NCBI GenBank assembly: GCA_902558885.1
Contig: CACEFQ010000004.1
Span: forward strand, 1 to 64,000
Reading direction: 5' to 3'
Origin: an uncultured SAR116 cluster alpha proteobacterium
Lineage (GTDB): Bacteria > Pseudomonadota > Alphaproteobacteria > Puniceispirillales > Marisalimonadaceae
DNA: 64,000 bases
Below are positions 54,668 through 64,000 of the stretch, piece after piece. The translations under genes were made by a program, and so were the position numbers. The notes beneath the pieces are model-generated. The model worked only from the letters and a program-made list of their open reading frames with translations, did not search any database and was not told the origin of the DNA. The stretch's first letter is position 1, and each line of letters starts with the position of its first letter.

Positions 54668-56077
54668 ATGTCAGACTCAAAAAAAATTATGGATATAATT
54701 AAAGAAAAAGAAATCCAATTTGTAGATTTACGTTTTACTGATCCTAGAGGTAAAATGCAACATCTATCCCAGCATGTTAGTACTATAGATGATAAATCAC
54801 TTGCCGAAGGCTTTATGTTCGATGGATCTTCAATTGCGGGATGGAAAGCTATAAATGAATCAGACATGAAGCTAATGCCCGATTGCTCCAGATCAATTGT
54901 TGATCCTTTTTTCTCTCAACCTACTTTATCAATATTTTGTGACGTATTAGATCCGATTTCAGGGAAACCATATGAAAGAGATCCTAGATCAACTGCCAAA
55001 CAAGCATTAGAATATATGAACTCAATAGGTGTTGGTGACACTGCTTATTTTGGACCAGAACCTGAATTTTTTGTTTTTGATGATGTTAAATTTGAAGATG
55101 AAATGAACTCATCCTTCTATAAAATTAATTCGACAGAAGGTCCTTACAATTCTGGGAGTGATTTAGAAGAAGGAAATATGGGTCATAGACCAGGCATAAA
55201 AGGCGGTTACTTTCCTGTCCCTCCGGTTGATTCAGCTCAAGACTTAAGAAGCGAAATGGTTTTATCACTTGTGGATATGGGTGTGGATATGGAAAAACAC
55301 CATCACGAAGTTGCTCCATCACAGCATGAATTAGGTATGAAATTTGGTACACTTATTGATACTGCCGACAATGTTCAATTATATAAATATGCAGTTCACA
55401 ATGTTGCACATTCTTTTGGGCAAACCGCTACATTTATGCCTAAACCTGTTGCTGGTGATAATGGAACTGGTATGCATACTCACCAATCTATATGGAAAAA
55501 TGGCAAACCTTTATTTGCTGGTGATAAATATGCCCAGTTATCAGAAACTTGTTTGTATTACATAGGTGGCATTATTAAACATGCAAAAGCATTAAATGCC
55601 TTCACTAATCCATCAACCAATTCATATAAAAGATTAATACCAGGATTTGAAGCGCCTGTGATTTTAGCATATTCCGCTAGAAACAGGTCTGCTTCTTGTA
55701 GAATTCCTTTTACTGATAGTCCTAATGGCAAAAGAGTTGAAGTAAGATTTCCAGATGCAACAGCTAATCCTTATCTAGCATTCTCAGCTATGTTAATGGC
55801 TGGGTTAGATGGAATACAAAATAAAATTAATCCAGGTGAAGCTATGGACCAAGATTTATATGAATTACCAGCAAGTGAACTTGCCAACATTCCAACTGTA
55901 TGTGGTTCACTTAGGGAAGCTCTTGATGCTCTTGCCAATGATATGTCTTTCTTAACAAAAGGCAATGTTTTTACCGAGGATCAAATTGAAGCATATATTG
56001 ACCTTAAAATGGAAGAGGTTGTTCAATTTGAGCATTCTCCACATCCTGTGGAATTTAAGATGTACTATTCTAGCTAG
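54668..56077 (+). CDS. glnA: Glutamine synthetase type I
   Basis: 469 residues, normal length. N-terminal '[19 protein letters not shown]' and '[20 protein letters not shown]' are the beta-grasp; the catalytic domain has '[12 protein letters not shown]', '[20 protein letters not shown]' and '[20 protein letters not shown]'. The adenylylation tyrosine is present in '[17 protein letters not shown]', so GlnE-type control is expected. It makes glutamine from glutamate and ammonia; glnB next door regulates it. Confidence 0.97.
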   Translation: MSDSKKIMDIIKEKEIQFVDLRFTDPRGKMQHLSQHVSTIDDKSLAEGFMFDGSSIAGWKAINESDMKLMPDCSRSIVDPFFSQPTLSIFCDVLDPISGKPYERDPRSTAKQALEYMNSIGVGDTAYFGPEPEFFVFDDVKFEDEMNSSFYKINSTEGPYNSGSDLEEGNMGHRPGIKGGYFPVPPVDSAQDLRSEMVLSLVDMGVDMEKHHHEVAPSQHELGMKFGTLIDTADNVQLYKYAVHNVAHSFGQTATFMPKPVAGDNGTGMHTHQSIWKNGKPLFAGDKYAQLSETCLYYIGGIIKHAKALNAFTNPSTNSYKRLIPGFEAPVILAYSARNRSASCRIPFTDSPNGKRVEVRFPDATANPYLAFSAMLMAGLDGIQNKINPGEAMDQDLYELPASELANIPTVCGSLREALDALANDMSFLTKGNVFTEDQIEAYIDLKMEEVVQFEHSPHPVEFKMYYSS

Positions 56078-56096
56078 TCTTATTAATATTTTTATT

Positions 56097-56124
56097 AAAA
56101 CCCAACCATGAGTTGGGTTTTTTT
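56097..56124 (+). terminator. Rho-independent terminator after glnA
   Basis: aaaacccaac (56097-56106), loop catga, gttgggtttt (56112-56121) make a 10-bp stem, followed by three more T. It lies 20 bases after the glnA stop. Confidence 0.92.
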
Positions 56125-56201
56125 ATTTGAAATTTAATTAAATATTGCTAAATATTGTTAAAATTATTTTTTTATGCACTAAATAAAGTAAATTAACTTA
56201 T

Positions 56202-58160
56202 ATGAAAAAAAATCTTTTGGATAACTACAATGCTTCTGAAATTGAAATTTTAGAGGGCTTAGAACCTGTTCGTCATAGACCAGGCATGTATATTGGTGGA
56301 ACTGACAATAATGCCTTACACCATCTTGCAACTGAAATAATTGATAACTCAATGGATGAGGTGGTTGCTAAACACGCTACTTCAATAAATGTAAATCTAC
56401 TTTCTGATAATGTAATAAATATTTCAGATAATGGTAGAGGTATACCTGTAGATAATCATCCTAAATTTAAAAACAAATCAGCTTTAGAAATTATAATGAC
56501 TACTCTCCATTCTGGAGGAAAATTTTCTAATAAAAATTATACAACCTCAGGAGGATTACACGGCGTTGGTGCTTCAGTTGTTAATGCTCTATCTTCATTC
56601 ATGAAGGTAGAAGTTATACGTGATGGACACTTATATGTTCAAGAATTTTCACGAGGGTTACCAATTACATTACTTACAAAAAAAGGTAAAATAAAGAAAA
56701 ATAATGGAACATCTATTACTTTCAAACCTGATCCTCAAATATTTGGTGAAGGTAATTTATTTAATCCTATTAAAATCTTTAATATGTTAGAAAATAAGGC
56801 TTATCTTTTTAAAGGAGTACAAATCAATTGGAAATGTGATGAGTCATTTTTAAAAACAAATAATAAGGTACCACATCTTAAAAAATTTTGCTACATCAAT
56901 GGAATTTTGGACTATATGAAACAAAAAACTTCTTCTATTCCATTTTTTACATCTTCTTTATTTCATGGAAACGTTGCTATTGATGATGAAATAGTTGAAT
57001 GGGTTGTAAGTTGGTTAGCTGATCACGAAACTGGTTTTACTGAAACTTTTTGCAACACTGTTCATACCCCACTTGGGGGAACACATGAAACTGGTTTAAG
57101 GTTAGCAATGACAAAAGGTATAAGAAATTTTGCTGAACTAAAAGGTTTCAAAAAAGCAAATGAAATTATATATGATGATTTAATGTTGTCTACTGGATCA
57201 ATTTTATCAGTTTTTATTAAAGAACCACAATTCCAAGGCCAAACAAAAGAAAAACTCGTTAATACTTTCACTACAAAAATTGTAGAAACAGCCATCAAGG
57301 ATAGATTTGAAACTTGGTTATCGAACTTCAAAGAATTAGGAGAAGATTTATTAAATAGAACTATAAATAATTATGAAGAAAGAAAAAGAAAAAAGAAAGA
57401 AAAAGAAGTTTCACGTAAAACTATTTCAAAAAAAATACGTTTGCCTGGAAAGTTAGCTGATTGTTCAAGTGATAATTTTGAAGAGTCTGAGCTTTTTATA
57501 GTAGAGGGAGATAGTGCAGGAGGATCTGCAAAACAAGCTAGAGAAAGAATAACCCAAGCTGTATTACCCCTAAAAGGTAAAATATTGAATGTTGCTAGTG
57601 CTACAAATGAAAAAATGTCACAAAATCAAGAAATTAATGACTTAAAACAAGCTATAGGACTAGATCAAATTAAATCTAAGAGTATAGATGACCTTAGATA
57701 TAATAAAATAATAATTATGACAGATGCAGATGTTGATGGAGCTCACATTGCAGCTTTACTATTAACTTTTTTTTACAATAATTATCCAGAAATCATTGAA
57801 AAAGGTCATTTATACATAGCCCAACCACCTTTGTATAGGATTACTTTTAATGACCAATCATTTTATGCTCAAACTGAAGAAAATAAAAATGAAATTTTAA
57901 ATGAAAAATTAAATGGTAAGGGATTAGTTAGTCGTTTTAAAGGATTAGGCGAGATGCCACCAGCACAGTTAAAAGAGACAACAATGTCGCCAAAAACAAG
58001 AAAATTGCTTAAAGTAACTATTCCCAAAAGAGATATATATGAGGCAGACAAAAGAAGAGAAGTTGACAGTTTAGTAAATATTCTTATGGGAAAAAAACCA
58101 GAGCTTAGATTTAAGTATATTCAAGAAAATGCAAGTAGTATAAATGAGTTTGATATTTAA
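56202..58160 (+). CDS. parE: DNA topoisomerase IV subunit B
   Basis: 652 residues. GHKL ATPase motifs: 'EIIDNSMDEVVAKHATSINV', 'NGRGIPVDNHPKFKNKSALE' and 'SGGLHGVGASVVNALSSFM'. The TOPRIM has 'ELFIVEGDSAGGSAKQARER' and 'IIMTDADVDGAHIAALLLTF'. The ending 'LMGKKPELRFKYIQENASSI' and the short length (no GyrB-type insert) identify ParE rather than GyrB. The ParC partner is not in the window. Confidence 0.93.
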   Translation: MKKNLLDNYNASEIEILEGLEPVRHRPGMYIGGTDNNALHHLATEIIDNSMDEVVAKHATSINVNLLSDNVINISDNGRGIPVDNHPKFKNKSALEIIMTTLHSGGKFSNKNYTTSGGLHGVGASVVNALSSFMKVEVIRDGHLYVQEFSRGLPITLLTKKGKIKKNNGTSITFKPDPQIFGEGNLFNPIKIFNMLENKAYLFKGVQINWKCDESFLKTNNKVPHLKKFCYINGILDYMKQKTSSIPFFTSSLFHGNVAIDDEIVEWVVSWLADHETGFTETFCNTVHTPLGGTHETGLRLAMTKGIRNFAELKGFKKANEIIYDDLMLSTGSILSVFIKEPQFQGQTKEKLVNTFTTKIVETAIKDRFETWLSNFKELGEDLLNRTINNYEERKRKKKEKEVSRKTISKKIRLPGKLADCSSDNFEESELFIVEGDSAGGSAKQARERITQAVLPLKGKILNVASATNEKMSQNQEINDLKQAIGLDQIKSKSIDDLRYNKIIIMTDADVDGAHIAALLLTFFYNNYPEIIEKGHLYIAQPPLYRITFNDQSFYAQTEENKNEILNEKLNGKGLVSRFKGLGEMPPAQLKETTMSPKTRKLLKVTIPKRDIYEADKRREVDSLVNILMGKKPELRFKYIQENASSINEFDI

Positions 58161-58234
58161 ATTTAAGAGTTTAATGAATTATTAGTACTTTTATAATATG
58201 ATTAGAAAAATAGAATTTAAATGAGGTCAAAATT

Positions 58235-59500
58235 GTGAAATTCAAAGATCTAGGTTTGTGCAAAGAAATTTTGTCTTCAATAAGTAATATCGGATATAAA
58301 GAACCAACTGAAATACAAAAAAAAGCTATACCAAATATTTTGATTGGTAGAGATATATTAGGTTGCGCACAAACAGGTACGGGTAAAACCGGATCATTTA
58401 TTATACCTTTGATTGAAATTTTAAATACAGGAAAATCAAAATCTAGAATGCCACGGTCTCTTGTTTTGACTCCCACTAGGGAGTTAGCAATGCAAGTGTC
58501 TGAAGAATTTAATAAAATAAATAAAAATTTAAATCTTCAAATGGCATTGTTGATTGGGGGAACATCATTTGTAGAACAAGAAAATAAATTGTCAAAAGGA
58601 GTAGATGTACTAATTGCAACACCTGGTAGACTTTTAGATCATATAGAACGAGGTAAAGTTTTAATAAAAGATATAAAATTACTTGTTATAGATGAAGCAG
58701 ATAGAATGTTAGATATGGGTTTTATTCCGGATATAATTAAAATTAACAGACTACTACCTAGAATCAGACAAACATTATTTTTTTCTGCAACTCTTTCAAA
58801 TGAAATAAGAAATATAGGCAAGGATTTATTAATTAATCCAAAGGAAATTTATATAAGCCCATATTCTTCAATATCAGAAAACATAAATAGTATTTTTATT
58901 AAAACTAATAGTAAAAAAAAGATGGATAATCTAAAAAAATTATTATGTATTGAACCTATAAAAAGTGGTGTGATCTTTTGTAATAAGAAAGCTGACATTG
59001 ACAAGCTAAGTAGATTTTTAAAAAAAAATAATTTTAATACAGTTTCACTCCATGGAGATATGGATCAAAATTTAAGAATTAGTTCTCTTGAAAGGTTTAA
59101 AAACAAATCTGCAGAAATGCTTATCGCCTCAGATGTGGCCGCAAGAGGTATCGATATAGATGGATTAAGCCATGTATTTAATTATGACGTTCCAAATAAC
59201 CCAGAAGATTATGTTCATCGTATAGGTCGTACTGGAAGAGCAGGGAAAAATGGTACGGCCTATACACTTTTTGATGATAATGACAACAAAACGATTATTT
59301 TAATAGAACAACTTATAAAGAAAAAAGTTAATAAAACAACATTTGATAAAATAATTTCTTCTCAAAATTACTTAAATCAAAAATCTAATCAAGTTAAAGA
59401 AAAAACCAATATTAAAACCAAATCCGTTCTCCTACCTGAAGAAAATTATTTAAATTTTAGAGAAAGTGGTAAAATTCCAGACTTTTTAAATACAAAATAA
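58235..59500 (+). CDS. rhlE: DEAD-box RNA helicase (RhlE-like)
   Basis: 421 residues. Motifs in order: Q-motif 'GYKEPTEIQKKAIPNIL', I 'GCAQTGTGKTGSFIIP', Ia 'VLTPTRELAMQVSEEF', II 'LLVIDEADRMLDMGFIPDI', III 'LFFSATLSNEI', V 'LIASDVAARGIDIDGLSHVF', VI 'YVHRIGRTGRAGKNGTAYTL'. The short basic tail after 370 is RhlE-like. The start is GTG with 'atgagg' about 9 bases before. Likely ribosome assembly or RNA decay. It abuts pepN tail to tail. Confidence 0.9.
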   Translation: MKFKDLGLCKEILSSISNIGYKEPTEIQKKAIPNILIGRDILGCAQTGTGKTGSFIIPLIEILNTGKSKSRMPRSLVLTPTRELAMQVSEEFNKINKNLNLQMALLIGGTSFVEQENKLSKGVDVLIATPGRLLDHIERGKVLIKDIKLLVIDEADRMLDMGFIPDIIKINRLLPRIRQTLFFSATLSNEIRNIGKDLLINPKEIYISPYSSISENINSIFIKTNSKKKMDNLKKLLCIEPIKSGVIFCNKKADIDKLSRFLKKNNFNTVSLHGDMDQNLRISSLERFKNKSAEMLIASDVAARGIDIDGLSHVFNYDVPNNPEDYVHRIGRTGRAGKNGTAYTLFDDNDNKTIILIEQLIKKKVNKTTFDKIISSQNYLNQKSNQVKEKTNIKTKSVLLPEENYLNFRESGKIPDFLNTK

Positions 59501-62116
59501 TTAAATTAATGCTTTTTCAATTATTTCAGATAAATCATTAGAGATAAATGGTTTATTTATACTTTTTAGCACATTTTTAATTTTATTTTTCCTATCAATA
59601 GAGTAGTTTTGAAATCTTGTAAGAGGTAGAATTAGCCTAGCTGCAGCCTGAGGATTATTTTTATCTATAATTGCAACCTGTTCAGAAATAAATTTATAAC
59701 CGGAAGAATCATTTGCATGAAACAACAATACATTTTCTCTTTGAAAAGTGCTCAAAACAGATCTAAGTTTATTTGGGTTTTTATAATCAAAATCTTTGTG
59801 TTTTAATAGATTTTTAATTAAACTCAAACCCTTTGAATCAATGCTTAAAGTCGACATCATTTCGAACCATTTTTCAATAACTAAATCATTATTTTCCCAT
59901 TTTTTGTAAAAATCATTTAAATAAATTAACGCTAACTCATTATTAGCCAAACAAAGTGATTTTAATCCTATGATTGAAAGTGTCATATTTTTACTTATTG
60001 CTATTTTTTTTGCAATTTTAATCCCAATTGAACTATCAATTAGAATTAAATACTTTAATAATTTTTCTAATAAAAATCTTTCTCCCAAGCTTTTATTATC
60101 TTGGATTCTATTTTTATATAGTTTTAAAGCATTAATCTCCAAAACTTCTTGCAAGCCTAACGATATAGTTTTCATTAAACCTTGTTTTCTTTTAAAAATT
60201 AAAATTGGATCTATATCATTTGATAAATTTTCAAATATAGATCGAGATGGTAATTCTAGAAGCAATGCCATCAATGAGTTTTCTACATTTTCTCCTAAAA
60301 TCAATTCTCTAAGTGTTTTAATAAAAATATTCAAATTAAATTTTTTTAAGTAACAGTTTAGGTATAAATTTTGTGCAGCATCCCATTTATTAAATGGATC
60401 ATTATCAAATTTAAGTATGTGAATATATTCATTAATTTTAAAATCTGTTTCTAAATGAACTGGGGCAGAGAAGCCGCGCAATATTGAAGGTGTAATATTT
60501 TTTTCATTACAAACCACAACAGCCTTATCTTTGTTTTTAGAAAGTAAATAAACATGTTCATATTTTAATTTAGAGTTGTTAATTCTAAATTTAACCATAG
60601 ATCCTTTTTTATTTAAAAAAGCAATTTTTATTGGGATAGGCAAATTACTCTTAGTATTATTAATTTTTTGAGAAAAATTGAACTCTAATCCTAACTTATT
60701 CTCTTTTCTTGTAAGACTTAAATGGGGTGTGCCAGATTGAGAATACCATTGTTCAAAAATACTTAAATCTAATTTACTGCCATCAGTTAATGCTTCTATG
60801 AAATCTTCACATGTTACAGCTTTACCATCATATCTATTGAAATATAACTTCATTCCTTTTTTATACAAAGTATCACCTAGATGATTATACATCATTCTGA
60901 TTATCTCTGCTCCTTTCTCATAGATTGTTGGTGTATAAAAATTATTAATCTCCCTATATTCATCAGGCCTTATAGAGTGACTATTAGATCCAGCATCTTC
61001 TGCAAACTGAATTGATCTTAACAACGAAACATCTTCTATTCTTTTTACGCCTCTGTTGTTAATATCAGCTGAAAATTCTTGGTCTCTAAAAACAGTTAAT
61101 CCTTCTTTAAGAGTCAATTGAAACCAATCTCTACAAGTTACCCTATTTCCAGTCCAGTTATGAAAATATTCATGAGCAACAATACTTTCTACATTGAGTA
61201 AATCTCTATCAGTAGCAGTTTTTTTATCTGCAAGAATAAATTTAGAATTAAATATATTTAAACCTTTATTTTCCATTGCACCCATGTTGAAATGACTAAC
61301 TGCAACTATCATAAAAGTATCTAAGTCGTACTCTAATCCATATTTCTCTTCATCCCACTTCATAGCTTTTTTTAAACTTTTCATAGCGTAATTAGTGAAA
61401 TGTTTATTTCCTATTTCACTAAAAATATTGATTTGAATTTCTTTTTTTGATGAAGTTAAAAATTTAGATGTATTGCATTCAAGATTTCCAACAACTAATG
61501 CAAATAAATAAGAAGGTTTTGGAAATGGATCTTGCCAAAGTTTAAATAGCCTATTACTTTTTCTGTTTTTAGCTTTAATAACACCTTCTTCAATTAAGTT
61601 ACCATTACAAAGGATTGTATTGAATTTATCTGTTACCTCTATTCTAACTGTAAATAAACTTAAACTATCAGGTCGATCTGGAAACCAAGTAATTTTTCTG
61701 AAACCTTCTGCTTCACATTGAGTACATAGCATATTATTGCTTTGATATAAGCCTTCCAAGGTATTGTTAGTTGAAGGAAATATTTTGACTTCAGCATTTA
61801 TTTTAACAAAAGATGTATTGATAGGCACCGGTATTATAACGGCTTCATTTTGTTTTTTTTGACTTTCAATTTTTATATTTTTAGATGGATTATCGTCAAG
61901 AATCAGTTCAAATTTTGTAGTAACTAAGTCAACTCCATTTAATTCTAAATGACTGTCTAAATCATAATTATTTATATTTTCAGAATTGTTTTTTTCAAAA
62001 GTTATTTGAGATTTAACAATAGTATATTGATCAAATATTAAAAAATCTAAAAATGTATCCTTGGTCAGCCAAAATAACGGTTTATAATCAGACCTTTTTT
62101 TAACTATGTTTTTCAT
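59501..62116 (-). CDS. pepN: Aminopeptidase N
   Basis: 871 residues, full length for PepN. The exopeptidase motif is 'MIVAVSHFNMGAMENKGLNI', the zinc site 'ESIVAHEYFHNWTGNRVTCR' with the third ligand in 'WFQLTLKEGLTVFRDQEF'. 'TNNTLEGLYQSNNMLCTQCE' in the N-terminus binds the substrate amine. It trims peptides in the cytoplasm. It is 11 bases after gcrA, so co-transcription is likely. It ends one base from the helicase gene, tail to tail. Confidence 0.94.
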   Translation of the reverse strand: MKNIVKKRSDYKPLFWLTKDTFLDFLIFDQYTIVKSQITFEKNNSENINNYDLDSHLELNGVDLVTTKFELILDDNPSKNIKIESQKKQNEAVIIPVPINTSFVKINAEVKIFPSTNNTLEGLYQSNNMLCTQCEAEGFRKITWFPDRPDSLSLFTVRIEVTDKFNTILCNGNLIEEGVIKAKNRKSNRLFKLWQDPFPKPSYLFALVVGNLECNTSKFLTSSKKEIQINIFSEIGNKHFTNYAMKSLKKAMKWDEEKYGLEYDLDTFMIVAVSHFNMGAMENKGLNIFNSKFILADKKTATDRDLLNVESIVAHEYFHNWTGNRVTCRDWFQLTLKEGLTVFRDQEFSADINNRGVKRIEDVSLLRSIQFAEDAGSNSHSIRPDEYREINNFYTPTIYEKGAEIIRMMYNHLGDTLYKKGMKLYFNRYDGKAVTCEDFIEALTDGSKLDLSIFEQWYSQSGTPHLSLTRKENKLGLEFNFSQKINNTKSNLPIPIKIAFLNKKGSMVKFRINNSKLKYEHVYLLSKNKDKAVVVCNEKNITPSILRGFSAPVHLETDFKINEYIHILKFDNDPFNKWDAAQNLYLNCYLKKFNLNIFIKTLRELILGENVENSLMALLLELPSRSIFENLSNDIDPILIFKRKQGLMKTISLGLQEVLEINALKLYKNRIQDNKSLGERFLLEKLLKYLILIDSSIGIKIAKKIAISKNMTLSIIGLKSLCLANNELALIYLNDFYKKWENNDLVIEKWFEMMSTLSIDSKGLSLIKNLLKHKDFDYKNPNKLRSVLSTFQRENVLLFHANDSSGYKFISEQVAIIDKNNPQAAARLILPLTRFQNYSIDRKNKIKNVLKSINKPFISNDLSEIIEKALI

Positions 62117-62127
62117 AATACATTATT

Positions 62128-62526
62128 TTAGCTTTCTCTAGTATTAGTATATGCAAGACTTGAATGTTCTTCACAATAGGGTCTTCCAGGAACTATTGCA
62201 GTACCACAAAAAGCAAACCCAGGTAATTTTGGATCACCGATTGGCCAACAACATCTATTTCTAGACCATTCAACATCTCTTAACAAAATTTTTAAAGGTA
62301 ACTCTCTACTATTTTCTGAAACATTAGATACATGATTTTTTCTAGGATCTCCTGACTTAGAAATCGGAGAATTTCTTTTTGGCAAGCCCATTCTGTGGGC
62401 TTTCCCTGCAATTGCATTTCTTGAAACACCAATTTCGTTTCCAATTTTTGTAATTGGAAGACCATCATCCCAAAGTTTTCTTAATTTATTTAATTTTTCT
62501 TCATTCCAAACAAAGTTATTTTCCAT
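62128..62526 (-). CDS. gcrA: GcrA cell-cycle regulator
   Basis: 132 residues, shorter than Caulobacter GcrA. The N-terminal DNA-binding helix-turn-helix is 'FVWNEEKLNKLRKLWDDGLP' and 'ITKIGNEIGVSRNAIAGKAH'. The sigma-interacting C-terminal end keeps the paired cysteines and histidine: 'RNRCCWPIGDP', 'GFAFCGTAIV' and 'GRPYCEEHSSLAY'. In alphaproteobacteria GcrA binds GANTC sites methylated by CcrM and activates cell-cycle genes. Finding it in an operon with an AroE-like gene and pepN is notable. Confidence 0.93.
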   Translation of the reverse strand: MENNFVWNEEKLNKLRKLWDDGLPITKIGNEIGVSRNAIAGKAHRMGLPKRNSPISKSGDPRKNHVSNVSENSRELPLKILLRDVEWSRNRCCWPIGDPKLPGFAFCGTAIVPGRPYCEEHSSLAYTNTRES

Positions 62527-62539
62527 TATGTTTCCTTCA

Positions 62540-63337
62540 TCACCAAAGATCTAAAAAGTTACCTGCTAAATCAATCTGACTTTCTATCATATATTTTCCA
62601 TAATGAACAGGCCGACCTAAATTTTTTGCTTGTTTTAATAGTGCAGTTTCTAAAGGTTGCATTATAATGTCAGCTATAACTGATGTTGATGAAGTTTTAT
62701 TCACATCGAAAGGTAGTTTATCATCTTTATGCAAACCTAAACTAGTAGCATTAATTATTATATCACAATCATTCAATAAGTAGTTATCTTTATATTCAGT
62801 TACTTCTACTAACAAATCCTTATCAATAACTTTTATTTTCGTCATCAATTCATTTGCTTTAACAAAATTACGATTTATTAATTTCAAAGATTTAATTTTT
62901 TGTTTTGCTAAAGAACAGGCAATGGAAACCGCAGCACCTCCAGCACCAAAAATACAAACTTTTTTATTTTTTAACAAAAAATTTTGTGATAAAAATCCTG
63001 CAATAAAGCCTTGACCATCAAAATTATTTCCAATTAATTTTCTATCTTTGTCAAATTTTATCCAATTTACAGACTGAGTAAATTCTGCTTCTTGTTCAAG
63101 ATGGTCGCACAAATTAACAACTGTTGTTTTATGGGGAATAGTAACAGTCATTCCTTCAAAATTTTTAATTGTTTTTAAAGAAGCAATTAAATTTCCTAAA
63201 TTATCCTTCTCTACATGAATAGGAACCATAACTGCATTAATGTTTTTTTCTTTGAAGATAGATGTGAAAATAGTTGGAGCTTGCACATGATCAATTGGAT
63301 CAGCAAGACACCCATAAATTTTTGTAGAACCTAACAT
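62540..63337 (-). CDS. Shikimate dehydrogenase-like protein with altered substrate site
   Basis: 265 residues of the AroE family. The catalytic lysine (K70, in 'MTVTIPHKTTVV') and aspartate (D107, in 'GNNFDGQGF') are kept, and NADP binding is 'VCIFGAGGAAVSIACSL'. But the substrate motif, usually H-S-x-S-P, is HVQAP at residues 17-21. Both serines that hold the shikimate carboxylate are missing. It may act on another substrate as in YdiB/SdhL/RifI-type paralogues. It starts 3 bases after msrB and ends 13 bases before gcrA. Confidence 0.85.
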   Translation of the reverse strand: MLGSTKIYGCLADPIDHVQAPTIFTSIFKEKNINAVMVPIHVEKDNLGNLIASLKTIKNFEGMTVTIPHKTTVVNLCDHLEQEAEFTQSVNWIKFDKDRKLIGNNFDGQGFIAGFLSQNFLLKNKKVCIFGAGGAAVSIACSLAKQKIKSLKLINRNFVKANELMTKIKVIDKDLLVEVTEYKDNYLLNDCDIIINATSLGLHKDDKLPFDVNKTSSTSVIADIIMQPLETALLKQAKNLGRPVHYGKYMIESQIDLAGNFLDLW

Positions 63338-63340
63338 GAA

Positions 63341-63721
63341 TTAGTTATTATTAATTTTTTGAAAATTTAAAGAAGCAGAATTAATGCAATATCTCAATCC
63401 TGTTGGTTCTGGTCCATCAGGAAAAACATGTCCAAGATGTGCATTGCATTTAGCACAATGCACCTCTGTTCTCTGCATGAAAAATGAATTATCAACTGAT
63501 TTACCAACTACTTCTTCTGAGACTGGTTTATAAAAAGAAGGCCAACCTGATCCTGAATCATATTTTGTTTCACTTAAAAAAAGAAGTTGATTACAACAAA
63601 TACAATTATACTCACCAACATCTTTTTTATCCCAGTACGCTCCAGAATAGGCAGGTTCAGTTTCGTGTTGTTGGGTTATTCTATATTGTTCATCTGTCAA
63701 ATGTTTAATATTTTCACTCAT
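63341..63721 (-). CDS. msrB: Peptide-methionine (R)-S-oxide reductase
   Basis: 126 residues, slightly short. Zinc sites: '[12 protein letters not shown]' and '[20 protein letters not shown]'; active site '[14 protein letters not shown]' with the catalytic cysteine, and '[15 protein letters not shown]' for substrate binding. It reduces methionine-R-sulfoxide in oxidised proteins. It is first in the msrB-aroE-like-gcrA-pepN run. Confidence 0.95.
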   Translation of the reverse strand: MSENIKHLTDEQYRITQQHETEPAYSGAYWDKKDVGEYNCICCNQLLFLSETKYDSGSGWPSFYKPVSEEVVGKSVDNSFFMQRTEVHCAKCNAHLGHVFPDGPEPTGLRYCINSASLNFQKINNN

Positions 63722-63802
63722 CTTGATATTGCCAAAAATTTAATAATTATATATTAATATTCTATTTTTATTATAAAATCAGAAAAAAATAAATTTGTAT
63801 TT

Positions 63803-64000
63803 TTATGATTTTAAAATTTTTCTTATAAATAAAACTCTGGTTATAAAAGTCATCCAACATAAAACCCCAAAAATGTAAGCAATATAATTTATATACTCAT
63901 AAAAAAAAAGCATCATCGTAAAACACACAATTGTTTCAAATCCCTCAGTGATTCCACCCGCATAAAAAAAAGATTTTTTTTGACCGTCTGAAATTAATAA
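63803..64000 (-). CDS. CDP-alcohol phosphatidyltransferase family protein, C-terminal fragment
   Basis: The minus-strand frame is open from the window edge to TAA (63805-63803), 65 residues. It begins 'SDGQKKSFFYAGGITEGFET' and is followed by two hydrophobic segments ending 'RVLFIRKILKS'. The F-Y-A-G-G-x-x-E-G-x-E-T pattern belongs to the C-terminal part of CDP-alcohol phosphatidyltransferases. The catalytic DGxxAR motif is outside. The only other feature of the 80 bases between it and msrB is AT-rich DNA. The call rests on one conserved stretch. Confidence 0.65.
   Translation of the reverse strand, partial: LLISDGQKKSFFYAGGITEGFETIVCFTMMLFFYEYINYIAYIFGVLCWMTFITRVLFIRKILKS

Noticed and set aside
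56202-58160. parE as gyrB
   Set aside because: Length 652 and the ending LMGKKPELRFKYIQENA fit ParE; the GyrB-specific insert is missing.

Overview
The window looks like a chromosomal segment of a streamlined, very AT-rich marine alphaproteobacterium. Supporting signs are the compact layout (no gap over 300 bases except one filled by a riboswitch), the GcrA cell-cycle regulator, ETF-ubiquinone oxidoreductase, a tig-clpP-clpX-lon-hupB block, a glnB-glnA pair, tRNAs with encoded CCA, and frequent overlapping genes. It resembles the SAR11/HIMB59/SAR116 type of genome, but I cannot place it further from sequence alone. No insertion sequence, prophage, CRISPR array or rRNA was seen.

Layout: 1-3 kb holds the tail of an ATP-dependent DNA ligase, a metallo-beta-lactamase-fold hydrolase, an enoyl-CoA hydratase-like protein and a TauD/TfdA dioxygenase. 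3-5 kb holds tRNA-Pro, a DUF192 protein and a histone-deacetylase-like hydrolase. 4.8-6.7 kb holds an ABC permease and a THI5-like binding protein. A TPP riboswitch lies between these two genes, so they probably take up a thiamine precursor. 6.7-14 kb is a ten-gene Mrp-type Na+/H+ antiporter operon in the order E-F-G-A(C-terminal part)-B-C-D, followed by two more MrpD-like subunits with a small protein between them. 14-17.5 kb holds two small membrane proteins, a SufU-like scaffold, ETF-QO and an EamA transporter.

From 17.4 to 40 kb every gene lies on the minus strand. In transcription order this run holds a VOC protein, an MFS transporter and a lactonase-like amidohydrolase; a HisC-like aminotransferase and succinate-semialdehyde dehydrogenase; a GAF / small protein / cyclic-nucleotide-binding trio; dgoK-dgoA; an NAD-dependent molybdenum formate dehydrogenase (fused FdsGB plus FdsA); a two-subunit TPP-dependent decarboxylase; a MarR regulator with a striking palindromic operator; an EmrA/EmrB-type efflux pair; homocysteine methyltransferase; a MoxR/VWA pair; a thioesterase; and an unidentified transporter.

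40-45.7 kb holds tRNA-Asp, a cobalamin-riboswitch-controlled TonB receptor with a small DUF6580-like membrane protein downstream, a YeeZ-like epimerase, ferredoxin-NADP reductase, an SDR lacking the catalytic tyrosine, and tRNA-Val. 45.7-53 kb is protein quality control and nucleoid (hupB, lon, clpX, clpP, tig) with tRNA-Leu and tRNA-His. 53-59.5 kb holds an aminotransferase, glnB-glnA, parE and a DEAD-box helicase. 59.5-64 kb is a minus-strand run of msrB, an aroE-like gene, gcrA and pepN, preceded by a partial CDP-alcohol phosphatidyltransferase.

Most of the window is ordinary housekeeping and carbon metabolism. The points most worth a second look are the B12-regulated receptor/DUF6580 pair, the Mbh-like Mrp operon with three pumping subunits, the TPP riboswitch whose core contains the ribosome binding site, the nested MarR operator, the GAF/cNMP trio, and the AroE-like protein without its substrate serines.
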